The position numbers were made by a program, and so were the translations under genes. The notes under the pieces were generated by a model that was not told the DNA's origin, did not search any database, and saw only the letters and a program-made list of their open reading frames with translations. This document shows, one piece after another, positions 34,211 through 43,444 of a stretch of DNA of 64,000 nucleotides. Position 1 is the first letter of the stretch. Each line of letters begins with the position of its first letter. The stretch comes from Solimonas sp040066175. Lineage in GTDB: Bacteria > Pseudomonadota > Gammaproteobacteria > Nevskiales > Nevskiaceae. The DNA lies in the NCBI RefSeq assembly GCF_040066175.1, contig NZ_JBEAAM010000023.1, forward strand, positions 1 through 64,000, written 5' to 3'.

Positions 34211-37200
34211 ATGACCGACCTGTCCGTCGCGCACAAACTCAAGCCGTACAAGGCCAAGCACAAGGTCCGCTTCGTCACCGCGACCGCTTTGTTCGACGGC
34301 CACGATGCCTCGATCAACATCATGCGCCGCATCCTGCAGGCCAGCGGCGCCGAGGTGATCCACCTCGGCCACAATCGCTCGGCCGGCGAGATCGTCAAGG
34401 CCGCGCTCGAGGAGGACGTGCAGGGCGTCGCGATCACGTCCTACCAGGGCGGCCACATCGAGTTCTTCAAGTACATCGTCGATCTGCTGCGCGCCAACGG
34501 CGGCGACAACATCAAGGTCTTCGGCGGCGGCGGCGGCGTGATCGTGCCCGCCGAGATCCGCGAGCTGATGGACTACGGCATCGCCCGCATCTACTCGCCC
34601 GAGGACGGCGCGAAGCTCGGCCTGCAGGGCATGATCGACGACGTCATCCAGACCAGCGACTACGACCTCAGCGCGCTCGCGCCCCGGGCCGGCGACGCCA
34701 TCGCCGCGCTGCAGTCCGGCGACCGCCGCGCGCTCGCGCGCGTGATCACCGCGCTGGAAAACTCCGCCTACGACGACGCGACGAAGCAGGCGATCCGCGA
34801 CGCCGCCTCGAAAGTCACCGTTCCGGTGCTCGGCATCACCGGCACCGGCGGGGCCGGCAAGTCCTCGCTGACCGACGAACTGGTGCTGCGCCTGCGCCTC
34901 GACCAGGACGACCGCCTGCGTGTCGCCGTGATCTCGATCGATCCGTCGCGCAAGCGCACCGGCGGCGCGCTGCTCGGCGACCGCATCCGCATGAACGCGA
35001 TCGACACGCCGCAGGTGTACATGCGCTCGCTGGCGACGCGCGACACCGGCTCCGAGATTTCGGCGGCGCTGCCGGAAGTGATCGCCGCATGCAGGCTGTC
35101 GGGCTTCGACCTGATCATCGTCGAGACCTCGGGCATCGGCCAGGGCGATGCCGCGATCGTGCCCTTCGTCGATCTGTCCCTGTATGTGATGACGCCCGAA
35201 TTCGGCGCCGCCTCGCAGCTGGAAAAGATCGACATGCTCGACTTCGCCGACTTCGTCGCCATCAACAAGTTCGACCGCAAGGGCGCCGAAGATGCGCTGC
35301 GCGACGTGCGCAAGCAGTACCAGCGCAACCGCGAACTGTTCGCGCAGGCGCCGGACACGATGCCGGTGTTCGGCACGATGGCGTCGCGCTTCAACGACGA
35401 CGGCGTCACCGCGCTCTACCAGGCGCTGTTGCCGAAGCTGCAGGCCAAGGGCCTCAAGGCCCAGCCCGGCAAGCTGCCGGCCGTCGCCGTGAAGTTCTCA
35501 TCGCAGAGCCGCGCGATCGTGCCGACCGAGCGCGTGCGCTACCTCGCCGACATCGCCGGGACCGTGCGCGACTACCACAAGACCATCGCCCAGCAGGCGC
35601 GCGTCGCCCGCGAGCGCCAGTCGCTGAAGATCGCCAGGGCGCTGTTCGAACAGGCCGGGCAACCCGTCGCCGGCTTCGATCAGATGATCTCCGCCAAGGA
35701 CGGCGAGCTGCTGCCCGCCGCGCGCAAGCTGCTCGAACAGTGGCCGACGACGCGGGCGCTGTATGCGCAGGACGAGTACGTCGTGAAGATCCGCGACAAG
35801 GAGATCCGCACCCGGCTCACCCACGAGTCGCTGTCCGGCACCAGGCTGCGCAAGGTCGCGCTGCCGAGTTTCGAGGACGACGGCGAGACGCTGCGCTTCC
35901 TGATGAAGGAGAACGTGCCCGGCTCGTTCCCTTACACCGCCGGGGTGTTCGCGTTCAAGCGCGAGAACGAGGACCCGACGCGCATGTTCGCCGGCGAAGG
36001 CGATGCGTTCCGCACCAATCGCCGCTTCAGGAAGGTGTCGGAGGGGATGCCCGCGCACCGCCTGTCCACGGCCTTCGACTCGGTGACGCTGTATGGCTGG
36101 GACCCGGACCTGCGCCCGGACATCTACGGCAAGGTCGGCAACTCCGGCGTGTCGATCTGCACGCTCGACGACATGAAGGTGCTGTACTCGGGCTTCGACC
36201 TGTGCGCGCCGTCAACGTCCGTGTCGATGACGATCAACGGCCCGGCGCCGATGATCCTGGCGATGTTCATGAACACCGCGATCGACCAGCAGGTGGACAA
36301 GTTCAAGGCCGAGAACGGCCGCGAGCCGACCGACGACGAGTACCAGAAGATCAAGGCCTGGACGCTGTCGGTGGTGCGCGGCACGGTGCAGGCCGACATC
36401 CTCAAAGAGGACCAGGGCCAGAACACCTGCATCTTCTCGACCGAGTTCGCGCTGAAGATGATGGGCGACATCCAGGAATACTTCGTGCACCACAAGGTGC
36501 AGAACTTCTACTCGGTGTCGATCTCGGGCTATCACATCGCCGAGGCCGGCGCGAACCCGATCAGCCAGCTCGCGTTCACGCTCGCCAACGGCTTCACCTA
36601 CGTCGAGTCGTACCTGGCGCGCGGCATGCACATCGACGACTTCGCGCCGAACCTGTCGTTCTTCTTCTCCAACGGCATGGACCCTGAGTACTCGGTGATC
36701 GGACGCGTCGCGCGTCGCATCTGGGCGGTGGCGATGAAGAACCGCTACGGCGCCAACGAGCGCAGCCAGAAGCTCAAGTACCACGTGCAGACCTCGGGCC
36801 GCTCGCTGCACGCGCAGGAGATGGCGTTCAACGACATTCGCACCACCCTCCAAGCGCTGATCGCGATCTACGACAACTGCAACTCCCTGCACACGAATGC
36901 CTACGACGAGGCGATCACGACGCCCACCGAGGAATCGGTGCGCCGCGCGATGGCGATCCAGCTGATCATCAACCGTGAGTGGGGACTGGCGAAGAACGAG
37001 AACCCGAACCAGGGCAGCTTCATCATCGACGAGCTGACCGATCTGGTCGAAGAGGCCGTGCTCAAGGAGTTCGAGGCCATCGCCGCCCGCGGCGGCGTGC
37101 TCGGCGCGATGGAGACCGGCTACCAGCGCGGCAAGATCCAGGAAGAGTCGCTGCACTACGAACACAAGAAACACGACGGCTCGCTGCCCATCATCGGCGT

Positions 37201-37477
37201 CAACACCTTCCGCAACCCGCACGGCGATGCGATCCCCGAGCAGATCGAGTTGGCACGCTCGACCGACGACGAAAAGCAGTCGCAGCTCCGGCGACTCGCC
37301 GAGTTCCAGCAGCGCAACGCCGCGCAGGCCCCGGCGACGCTCGAGCGCCTGCGCCGCACGGTGATGGAGAATGGCAACACCTTCGATGTGCTGATGGACG
37401 CGGTGCGCTGCTGCTCGCTCGGGCAGATCACGCACACGCTCTACGAAGTCGGCGGGAAATACCGCCGCAACATGTAA
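34211..37477 (+). CDS. icmF: Fused isobutyryl-CoA mutase with G-protein chaperone (IcmF)
   Basis: A 1088-residue fusion, the standard IcmF length. It begins with a B12-binding domain (about 20-150) with base-off ligand His31 in LFDGHDASIN. The MeaB-like GTPase chaperone follows (about 205-420) with P-loop GTGGAGKS (211-218). The methylmalonyl-CoA-mutase-type barrel fills the rest (FSTEFALKMMGDIQEY, SGYHIAEAGANPISQLA). IcmF interconverts isobutyryl-CoA and n-butyryl-CoA; close relatives act on pivalyl- or isovaleryl-CoA. The chaperone domain loads and protects the cobalamin. A TAAAAT box lies at 34168-34173. bktB follows after 26 bases, linking it to acyl-CoA metabolism. Confidence 0.93.
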   Translation: MTDLSVAHKLKPYKAKHKVRFVTATALFDGHDASINIMRRILQASGAEVIHLGHNRSAGEIVKAALEEDVQGVAITSYQGGHIEFFKYIVDLLRANGGDNIKVFGGGGGVIVPAEIRELMDYGIARIYSPEDGAKLGLQGMIDDVIQTSDYDLSALAPRAGDAIAALQSGDRRALARVITALENSAYDDATKQAIRDAASKVTVPVLGITGTGGAGKSSLTDELVLRLRLDQDDRLRVAVISIDPSRKRTGGALLGDRIRMNAIDTPQVYMRSLATRDTGSEISAALPEVIAACRLSGFDLIIVETSGIGQGDAAIVPFVDLSLYVMTPEFGAASQLEKIDMLDFADFVAINKFDRKGAEDALRDVRKQYQRNRELFAQAPDTMPVFGTMASRFNDDGVTALYQALLPKLQAKGLKAQPGKLPAVAVKFSSQSRAIVPTERVRYLADIAGTVRDYHKTIAQQARVARERQSLKIARALFEQAGQPVAGFDQMISAKDGELLPAARKLLEQWPTTRALYAQDEYVVKIRDKEIRTRLTHESLSGTRLRKVALPSFEDDGETLRFLMKENVPGSFPYTAGVFAFKRENEDPTRMFAGEGDAFRTNRRFRKVSEGMPAHRLSTAFDSVTLYGWDPDLRPDIYGKVGNSGVSICTLDDMKVLYSGFDLCAPSTSVSMTINGPAPMILAMFMNTAIDQQVDKFKAENGREPTDDEYQKIKAWTLSVVRGTVQADILKEDQGQNTCIFSTEFALKMMGDIQEYFVHHKVQNFYSVSISGYHIAEAGANPISQLAFTLANGFTYVESYLARGMHIDDFAPNLSFFFSNGMDPEYSVIGRVARRIWAVAMKNRYGANERSQKLKYHVQTSGRSLHAQEMAFNDIRTTLQALIAIYDNCNSLHTNAYDEAITTPTEESVRRAMAIQLIINREWGLAKNENPNQGSFIIDELTDLVEEAVLKEFEAIAARGGVLGAMETGYQRGKIQEESLHYEHKKHDGSLPIIGVNTFRNPHGDAIPEQIELARSTDDEKQSQLRRLAEFQQRNAAQAPATLERLRRTVMENGNTFDVLMDAVRCCSLGQITHTLYEVGGKYRRNM

Positions 37478-37503
37478 TCCCCTGTTGTCCCACGAGAGTA
37501 CTC

Positions 37504-38688
37504 ATGTCGCAGAAGGAAGTCTTCGTCGTCTCCGCGGTGCGCACCGCGATCGGTTCCTATGGCGGTTCGCTCAAGGATCTGCCGCTGTCGGATCTCGCGA
37601 CCACCGCGGTCAGGGCCGCGGTCGAGCGTGCCGGCGTCGCGCCGGATGCGGTCGGCCATGTCGTCATGGGCCATGTGATCCCGACCGAACCGCGCGATGC
37701 CTACCTGGGTCGCGTCGCCGCGATGAATGCCGGCATTCCCAAGGAGACGCCGGCGTTCAACGTCAACCGCCTGTGCGGCTCGTCGCTGCAGGCGCTGGTG
37801 TCGGCGGCGCAGACCGTGCTGCTCGGCGACGCCGACATCGCGCTCGCCGCCGGCGCCGAGTCGATGAGCCGCGGTGCCTACATCCTGCCGACCGGCCGCT
37901 GGGGGGCGCGCCTGGGCGACACGCAACTGCTCGACTACATGAACGGCATCCTGCACGACCCGTTCCAGGGCATGCACATGGGCGTGACCGCCGAGAACGT
38001 CGCCGAGCGCTACGGCATCACGCGGCAGATGCAGGACGAGCTGGCGACGGAGAGCCAGAAGCGCGCCGCGCGGGCGATCGCCGAGGGCCGCTTCAAGTCG
38101 CAGATCGTCGGCGTCGAACTCAAGACACGCAAGGGCGTGGTCGTGTTCGACACCGACGAGAACGTGCGCGCCGATACCACGGTCGAAGGACTGGCCAAGC
38201 TCAAGCCGGTGTTCAAGAAGGATGGTCAGGTGACGGCCGGCAACGCATCCAGCCTCAACGACGGCGCCGCCGCGCTGCTGCTGGTTTCCGGCGAGAAGCT
38301 CAAGGCGCTGAACCTCAAGCCGCTCGCGCGCTTGGTCGCCTACGGCCACGCCGGCGTCGAGCCGGCCTACATGGGCATCGGCCCGGTCCCGGCGACGAGG
38401 CAGGCGCTGCAGCGCGCCGGCCTCAAGGTGTCGCAGCTCGACGTGATCGAGGCCAACGAGGCCTTCGCCGCGCAGGCCTGCGCGGTCGCGCGCGAACTCG
38501 ACTTCGACCCGGCCAAGGTCAACCCGAACGGCTCCGGCATCTCGCTCGGCCATCCAGTCGGTGCGACCGGCGCGATGATCGCGACCAAGGCGATCCACGA
38601 ACTGCAGCGCGTCAACGGACGCTACGCGCTGGCGACGATGTGCATCGGCGGCGGCCAGGGCATCGCCGCGGTGTTCGAGCGCGCGTAG
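37504..38688 (+). CDS. bktB: Acetyl-CoA C-acyltransferase / beta-ketothiolase (BktB-like)
   Basis: A 394-residue thiolase with nucleophile Cys91 (NVNRLCGSSLQAL), His350 (ISLGHPVGATG) and second Cys380 (TMCIGGGQG). The sequence resembles BktB, which acts on C4-C10 3-ketoacyl-CoAs. It either cleaves them in beta-oxidation or condenses acyl-CoA with acetyl-CoA for polyhydroxyalkanoate synthesis. It follows icmF by 26 bases, so the two are probably one operon handling short branched and straight acyl-CoAs. Confidence 0.9.
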   Translation: MSQKEVFVVSAVRTAIGSYGGSLKDLPLSDLATTAVRAAVERAGVAPDAVGHVVMGHVIPTEPRDAYLGRVAAMNAGIPKETPAFNVNRLCGSSLQALVSAAQTVLLGDADIALAAGAESMSRGAYILPTGRWGARLGDTQLLDYMNGILHDPFQGMHMGVTAENVAERYGITRQMQDELATESQKRAARAIAEGRFKSQIVGVELKTRKGVVVFDTDENVRADTTVEGLAKLKPVFKKDGQVTAGNASSLNDGAAALLLVSGEKLKALNLKPLARLVAYGHAGVEPAYMGIGPVPATRQALQRAGLKVSQLDVIEANEAFAAQACAVARELDFDPAKVNPNGSGISLGHPVGATGAMIATKAIHELQRVNGRYALATMCIGGGQGIAAVFERA

Positions 38689-38716
38689 CTCCGTCCGGGG
38701 TGCGGACTCGGTACGA

Positions 38717-38746
38717 GGATGAGGCGGCCCATGGGCCGCCTCATCC
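38717..38746. terminator. Perfect 30-bp palindrome after bktB
   Basis: Two perfect 15-base arms (GGATGAGGCGGCCCA and its complement) meet at CCATGG, 28 bases after the bktB stop. As RNA this makes a very stable hairpin and probably ends or protects the icmF-bktB transcript. No T run follows, so termination is less certain than hairpin formation. Confidence 0.55.
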
Positions 38747-38792
38747 GTTCATGTGGTGGCAAAAATCCGGATTCCCGATAGAGTCGGTGTCC

Positions 38793-39689
38793 ATGCCCTA
38801 CATCCAGACGCGCGACGGCGCCCGGCTCCACTACCACGATGTCGGCCGCGGCGAGCCGGTCGTCCTGCTGCATGGCTTCGCGATGCCCGCCGCGTTGTGG
38901 CTGCCGTTTGCGCTGCCGCTGGCCTACCGCTTCCGCTTCATCCTGCCGGACCTGCGCGGCTTCGGCCGTTCGCATGGCGTGAAGCTGAGCGACGACTGCC
39001 TGCTGACGCAGCACGCCAACGACGTCGCCGACCTGTTCGAGACGCTGGACCTGCGCGGCGTGCGGCTCGGCGGCCTGTCGATGGGCGCGTGCACGGCGAT
39101 GCAGTATCACCGTCTGCACGGCTTCGAACGGGTGCGCAGCTATCTGCACATCGACCAGTCACCCTGCGTGCGCAACACCGACGACTGGCGCCACGGCCTG
39201 CTCGGCGAACTGCAGTCCGCGCGCCTCGGCGGCTGGCAGGACCTGATGACGCGCATGGAGCCGTATCGCGACCTGGCCTACGAGGCGCTGCCGGCCGATC
39301 TGCGCCGCGAGCTGTGGGCGAGTCTGAGCGAGTTCTTCGACTACGCCTTCCACCACCGCGGCTGGAAGTGGGTCACGCGCCTGGCACGGCATGAGCGGCT
39401 GATCCGCCGCATCGCGCCGACCAGCAACTGGCCGATCTATCTCGACAGCGTGCGCTCGTACCTCGAAGACGACTACGACTGGCGGCCGACGCTGCCGCAG
39501 CTGCGCGTGCCGATGACGGCGCTGATCGGCGAGGACTCGATCATGTATCCGGCCGAAGGCCAGCGCGCGATCGCCGACCTCGTTCCGCACGCGAGGCTGG
39601 TCAACTTCGAACGTTGCGGCCACGCGATCCCGTTCGAGGCGCCGCGCCAGTTCAACCGCGAACTGCGCCGCTTCCTCGCGACGACCTGA
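38793..39689 (+). CDS. Alpha/beta fold hydrolase
   Basis: A 298-residue hydrolase with the oxyanion segment LLHGFAMP, nucleophile Ser96 in GLSMGACTA, an acid in LIGEDSIMYP (about Asp250) and a base His in CGHAIPFEAP near the C-terminus. A helical cap from about 135 to 230 is rich in Trp and Arg. No signal peptide. The substrate is unknown; such enzymes include esterases, C-C hydrolases and haloperoxidase-like proteins. It lies 104 bases after bktB beyond a strong palindrome, so it is probably a separate unit; it is convergent with speA. Confidence 0.8.
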   Translation: MPYIQTRDGARLHYHDVGRGEPVVLLHGFAMPAALWLPFALPLAYRFRFILPDLRGFGRSHGVKLSDDCLLTQHANDVADLFETLDLRGVRLGGLSMGACTAMQYHRLHGFERVRSYLHIDQSPCVRNTDDWRHGLLGELQSARLGGWQDLMTRMEPYRDLAYEALPADLRRELWASLSEFFDYAFHHRGWKWVTRLARHERLIRRIAPTSNWPIYLDSVRSYLEDDYDWRPTLPQLRVPMTALIGEDSIMYPAEGQRAIADLVPHARLVNFERCGHAIPFEAPRQFNRELRRFLATT

Positions 39690-39694
39690 TCCCT

Positions 39695-41587
39695 TCAGGA
39701 CAGATAGGTGTAGCCGGTCAAGCCGGCCTCCAGCTCCTGGAACAGCGCATCGCGCTCCGCGGCCGGCAAGCCGGTCGCCGCGAGCTTGCTGCGGTAGGCG
39801 GCGGCCAGCGCCTCGGGTTCGAGGTGTACGTAGCGCAGCAGCTCGTCGGTGCGGTCGCCGCGCTCGGCGTGGCTCAGATGCCACCCCCCCTTGTCGTCGA
39901 GCACGACGTTGACGGCGTTGGTGTCGCCGAACAGGTTGTGCATGTCGCCGAGGATTTCCTGGTAGGCGCCGACCATGAAGAACGCGACCAGGTAAGGCTC
40001 GCCTTCACGCAGCTTGTGCATCGGCACGGTCGGCTCCAGTCCGCCACGATCGACGTAGGCATCGATGCGCCCGTCGGAATCGCAGGTCAGATCGCACAGG
40101 CTCGCGCGCGTATCCGGGCGCTCGTCGAGGCGGTGGATCGGCAGGATCGGGAACACCTGGTCGATGGCCCAGGCGTCCGGCACCGACTGGAACACCGAGA
40201 AATTGCAGAAGTACTTTTCGGCGAGCTTCTCGCGCAGCTCGTCGATCGCCTCGCGGTGCGCGCGGATGCCGGGATCGAGCTTCGGTTCGGCGGCGCGGCA
40301 GATCGCGTAGTACATGCTCTCCGCGTAGGCGCGCTGCGCCAGCGTCAGGCGCCCGTGGGTGTACTGCGCCTGCGCATCCTGCAACAGCGAGGCGGCGTCG
40401 TGCAGGCATTCGAGCGGGCCATGAACGTCGATCGCGCCGAGCAGTCCGGTGAGATCGTGGAGCACCGCCGGCGCAGCGGCATCCGGCGGTGGCGGCGTCG
40501 GCACCTGCACCGTCTCGTGGTCGATGACCGAGGTCACCAGCACCGCATGGTGCGCGGTCAGCGCGCGTCCGGATTCGGAGATCAGGTCCGGCTCCGGCTG
40601 GTTCGCCTCGGCGCAGACTTCCTGCAGCGTGCGCACGACGTTGCGCGCGTACTCGCGCTGCGTGTAGTTCATCGAGCAGTACGAGCGCGAGCGCGTGCCC
40701 TCATAGTCCACGCCCAGGCCGCCGCCGACATCGACGACGCGCACCGGCGCGCCGAGCGCGCGCAGCTCGGTGTAGAAGCGCGCGGCCTCGCGCATGCCGC
40801 GCGCGATGTCCTGCACGTTGGCGACCTGCGAGCCGAGATGGAAGTGCAGCATCTGCACGGCGTCGAGGCAGCCCGCCGCGCGCAGCTCGTCCACGGCGGC
40901 GAGCACCTGCGCGCTGGACAGGCCGAACTTGGACTTCTCGCCGCCGGTGTTTTGCCATTTGCCGGCGCCGATCGACGCCAGGCGCACGCGCAGACCGATG
41001 CGCGGCGCCACCTGGAGCTTGCGCGCCTCCTCGATCACCAGCGGCAGCTCGGAGCGCTTCTCGACGACGATGTACACCTGGTGGCCGAGCTTCTCGCCGA
41101 TCAGCGCGCGACGGATGTAGCCGCGATCCTTGTAACCATTGCAGACGATCACACTGCCGGGCCGTGCCATGCCCAGCACCGCCGCCAGCTCGGGCTTGCT
41201 GCCGGCCTCCAGCCCGACGCGTTCGCCGCCATGGGCAACGATCTCGCGGATCACGTCGGCCTGCTGGTTGACCTTGATCGGGTACACGGCGGTGTAACGG
41301 CCGCCATAGCCCAGATCCTCGATCACCCCGGCGAAGGCGCCGGTCAGGGCATCGACGCGATCGTGCAGGATGTCGGTGAAACGCAGCAGCACCGGCAGCT
41401 GCAGGCCCTCCTGCGGCAGCCGGCGTGCCAGCTCGTAGAGGTCGATCGCCACCGGCGAGCGATCGCGGTACGGCCGCACCATCACGTGGCCGGCCTCGCT
41501 GACGCCGAAATAGCCCTCGCCCCAGTACGGCATGTTGTAGAGGTCGAGCGCCTGGTCCGGGGTCCAGGCACGGCGGCTGTCATTCAT
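39695..41587 (-). CDS. speA: Biosynthetic arginine decarboxylase
   Basis: PLP enzyme converting arginine to agmatine, the first step of the agmatine route to putrescine. The 630-residue length is typical for SpeA. The PLP-binding Lys is Lys105 in YPIKVNQQ. The glycine-rich phosphate loop VDVGGGLGVDYEGT and the C-terminal CDLTCDSDGRID motif are present. It is divergent from speE (50-base gap). The agmatinase or agmatine deiminase needed to reach putrescine is not in the window. Confidence 0.96.
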   Translation of the reverse strand: MNDSRRAWTPDQALDLYNMPYWGEGYFGVSEAGHVMVRPYRDRSPVAIDLYELARRLPQEGLQLPVLLRFTDILHDRVDALTGAFAGVIEDLGYGGRYTAVYPIKVNQQADVIREIVAHGGERVGLEAGSKPELAAVLGMARPGSVIVCNGYKDRGYIRRALIGEKLGHQVYIVVEKRSELPLVIEEARKLQVAPRIGLRVRLASIGAGKWQNTGGEKSKFGLSSAQVLAAVDELRAAGCLDAVQMLHFHLGSQVANVQDIARGMREAARFYTELRALGAPVRVVDVGGGLGVDYEGTRSRSYCSMNYTQREYARNVVRTLQEVCAEANQPEPDLISESGRALTAHHAVLVTSVIDHETVQVPTPPPPDAAAPAVLHDLTGLLGAIDVHGPLECLHDAASLLQDAQAQYTHGRLTLAQRAYAESMYYAICRAAEPKLDPGIRAHREAIDELREKLAEKYFCNFSVFQSVPDAWAIDQVFPILPIHRLDERPDTRASLCDLTCDSDGRIDAYVDRGGLEPTVPMHKLREGEPYLVAFFMVGAYQEILGDMHNLFGDTNAVNVVLDDKGGWHLSHAERGDRTDELLRYVHLEPEALAAAYRSKLAATGLPAAERDALFQELEAGLTGYTYLS

Positions 41588-41604
41588 TCGGCTTCTTCAG
41601 TGGC

Positions 41605-41610
41605 TATACT
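41605..41610 (+). promoter_or_regulatory. -10 box in the speA-speE divergent region
   Basis: TATACT lies 28 bases before the speE ATG, with AGGGG as ribosome site at 41626-41630. The whole divergent gap is only 50 bases, so the -35 for speE would fall at the speA start, making competition between the two promoters likely. Confidence 0.4.
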
Positions 41611-41637
41611 CGCGCCGCACATTTTAGGGGTTCGCCG

Positions 41638-42489
41638 ATGTCATTGGATCGCAGCTGGTTCACCGAGGCCATCGAAGCCACCGGAACCGCGTTTTCGCTC
41701 AAGGCCGAGAAGCTCCACGAGGAGCAGACGCCCTACCAGAAGATCGAGATCTGGAAGACCGAGACCTTCGGCCATCTGATGACCATCGACGGCTGCACGA
41801 TGGTCTCGACCCGCGACAACTTCCTCTACCACGAGATGATGTCGCACCCGGCACTGAACTCGCACCCGAACCCGCAGACCGTCGTGATCGTCGGCGGCGG
41901 TGACTGCGGCACGCTGCGCGAGGTGCTCAAGCACCCCGAGGTGACGTCGGCCACGCAGGTCGAGATCGACGAGCGCGTCACGCGCCTGTCGGAGCAGTAC
42001 TTCCCCGAGCTGTGCGACAAGAACGCCGACCCGCGCGCGACGCTGTTCTTCGGCGACGGCATCCAGTGGATGAAGGACGCCCGGCCCGGTTCGATCGATC
42101 TGATCATCATCGACTCGACCGACCCGGTCGGTCCGGCCGAGGGCCTGTTCGGCAAGAAGTTCTACCTGGACTGCATCAAGGCGCTGAAGCCGGACGGCAT
42201 GCTGGTGCAGCAGTCGGAGTCGCCCCTGCTGCATCTGGAGCTGATCAAGGAAATGCATCAGGCGATGCGCGAGGCCGGTTTTGCGCAGACCCATCTGCTG
42301 CACTTCCCGCAGGTGATCTATCCGTCCGGCTGGTGGTCGGGCTCGATCGCGTGCAAGCAGGCCGGGCCGCTGGCGCAGCGCCTGGATGCCGAGGCGATCG
42401 CGGCGCTGGACTGCAAGTTCTACAACGCCGACACGCACCGCGGCGCGTTCGCGCTGCCGACCTACGTCAGGAAGGCGCTCGGCGCCTGA
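41638..42489 (+). CDS. speE: Spermidine synthase
   Basis: Transfers aminopropyl from decarboxylated S-adenosylmethionine to putrescine. A 283-residue cytoplasmic enzyme with an N-terminal beta domain and a Rossmann methyltransferase-like core. The cofactor motif is GGGDCGTLREVLKH (the common second Gly of GGGDGG is Cys here) and the catalytic loop is IIIDSTDPVGPAEGLF. The C-terminal WWSGSIACK is also conserved. Divergent from speA, making a compact polyamine locus; speD is not present here. Confidence 0.95.
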   Translation: MSLDRSWFTEAIEATGTAFSLKAEKLHEEQTPYQKIEIWKTETFGHLMTIDGCTMVSTRDNFLYHEMMSHPALNSHPNPQTVVIVGGGDCGTLREVLKHPEVTSATQVEIDERVTRLSEQYFPELCDKNADPRATLFFGDGIQWMKDARPGSIDLIIIDSTDPVGPAEGLFGKKFYLDCIKALKPDGMLVQQSESPLLHLELIKEMHQAMREAGFAQTHLLHFPQVIYPSGWWSGSIACKQAGPLAQRLDAEAIAALDCKFYNADTHRGAFALPTYVRKALGA

Positions 42490-42492
42490 GCG

Positions 42493-42945
42493 TCAGCGCG
42501 GCGCCGGGCCGCACATCTCGTTGACGCGCTTCTGCGTCTGCTCCAGCAGGCGCAGGCGCTCGGCGCTGCTGTATTCCTTTTCCTTGCCCTGCTCGTCGCG
42601 CTCGACGATCCGCGTCGCCTGCTTGTAGGACGCCAGCTGCTCCTTTGCGCGCTTGCACTCCTCGGCGCGCAGCTGGTCGCGCGTGCCGTTGTCGGCGACA
42701 TCGGCGGCGTCGGCCGGCGTGCTCTCGTCGCTCCCGGCGCCGTCGTCCACGCCTGCCGTCGCATCCGTCGGCGTGGCCGCCGCGGGCCCGGCCTGATTCA
42801 GGTCGATCCGCTTCCAGCCCGGCTGCGGCGTGTCGCTGAAGTGGACGCGGCCGTTCGGGTCCACCCACTTGTACACCGCCTGCGCCTGGGCCACGCACAC
42901 CGCGAGTGTGCACGACAGCGCCGCAATGGTCGCCTTCACGTTCAT
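42493..42945 (-). CDS. DUF4124 domain exported protein
   Basis: A 150-residue protein with a signal peptide (to about residue 23, VAQAQA) followed at once by the DUF4124 signature VYKWVDPNGRVHFSDTPQP. A low-complexity Ala/Asp/Thr region and a charged helix with two Cys (EECKRAKEQLASYK...CGPAP) follow. The family is periplasmic and of unknown function. It ends 3 bases from the speE stop (convergent) and lies 43 bases downstream of a P-II gene on the same strand. Confidence 0.82.
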   Translation of the reverse strand: MNVKATIAALSCTLAVCVAQAQAVYKWVDPNGRVHFSDTPQPGWKRIDLNQAGPAAATPTDATAGVDDGAGSDESTPADAADVADNGTRDQLRAEECKRAKEQLASYKQATRIVERDEQGKEKEYSSAERLRLLEQTQKRVNEMCGPAPR

Positions 42946-42988
42946 CTCGGATCCTCGCAGCGCTGCGATCTCGCTTCGGCGTCAGGCT

Positions 42989-43327
42989 TCATACCGCCTC
43001 GACGCCCGACTCGCCGGTGCGGATGCGCACGGTCTGGTCGAGGTCGTAGATGAAGATCTTGCCGTCGCCGATCTGACCGGTCTTGGCGGCTTTGAGGATC
43101 GCTTCGACGGCCTTGTCGCACATCTCCGGCGCGACGGCGACCTCGATCTTGATCTTGGGCAGCAGATCGACCGTGTACTCGGCGCCGCGGTACAGCTCGG
43201 TATGCCCTTTCTGGCGGCCGAAGCCGCGCACCTCGGTCACGGTCATGCCCTGCACGCCGATGTCGGCCAGCGCTTCGCGCACCGCATCGAGCTTGAAGGG
43301 CTTGATGATCGCAATCAGCATTTTCAT
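42989..43327 (-). CDS. glnB: Nitrogen regulatory protein P-II (second copy)
   Basis: A 112-residue P-II signal protein. The T-loop GFGRQKGHTELYRGAEY has the uridylylation site Tyr51. The B-loop KTGQIGDGKIF and the C-terminal R-x-R segment (VRIRTGE) are intact, so it can bind ATP/ADP and 2-oxoglutarate and trimerise. The start is ATG 43327; the upstream in-frame extension is not P-II-like. It lies downstream of amtB but behind a strong terminator, so it has its own promoter. A weak sigma-54-like match (GGCA..N..GC at 43356-43370) was noted. GlnB versus GlnK cannot be settled by sequence here. Confidence 0.92.
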   Translation of the reverse strand: MKMLIAIIKPFKLDAVREALADIGVQGMTVTEVRGFGRQKGHTELYRGAEYTVDLLPKIKIEVAVAPEMCDKAVEAILKAAKTGQIGDGKIFIYDLDQTVRIRTGESGVEAV

Positions 43328-43384
43328 GACGCACACCCGATGTTCCGACTTGCGCGCGAGTTTATTGCCGCGTGCCCAAAAGGG

Positions 43385-43417
43385 CAAAGAAAAGGGGCGG
43401 ACCGCATGGTCCGCCCC
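43385..43417 (-). terminator. Rho-independent terminator after amtB
   Basis: On the minus strand GGGGCGGACC-ATGC-GGTCCGCCCC forms a perfect 10-bp stem followed by TTTTCTTT. It begins 28 bases after the amtB stop and separates glnK-amtB from the second P-II gene. Confidence 0.85.
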
Positions 43418-43444
43418 AGGCCCACAGGAGAATCGTCGAACGCC

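Noticed and set aside
43356..43370. Sigma-54-like element before the second P-II gene
   Set aside because: GG and GC are correctly spaced, but four other core positions differ from consensus, so it is much weaker than the sites at 45308 and 49462.
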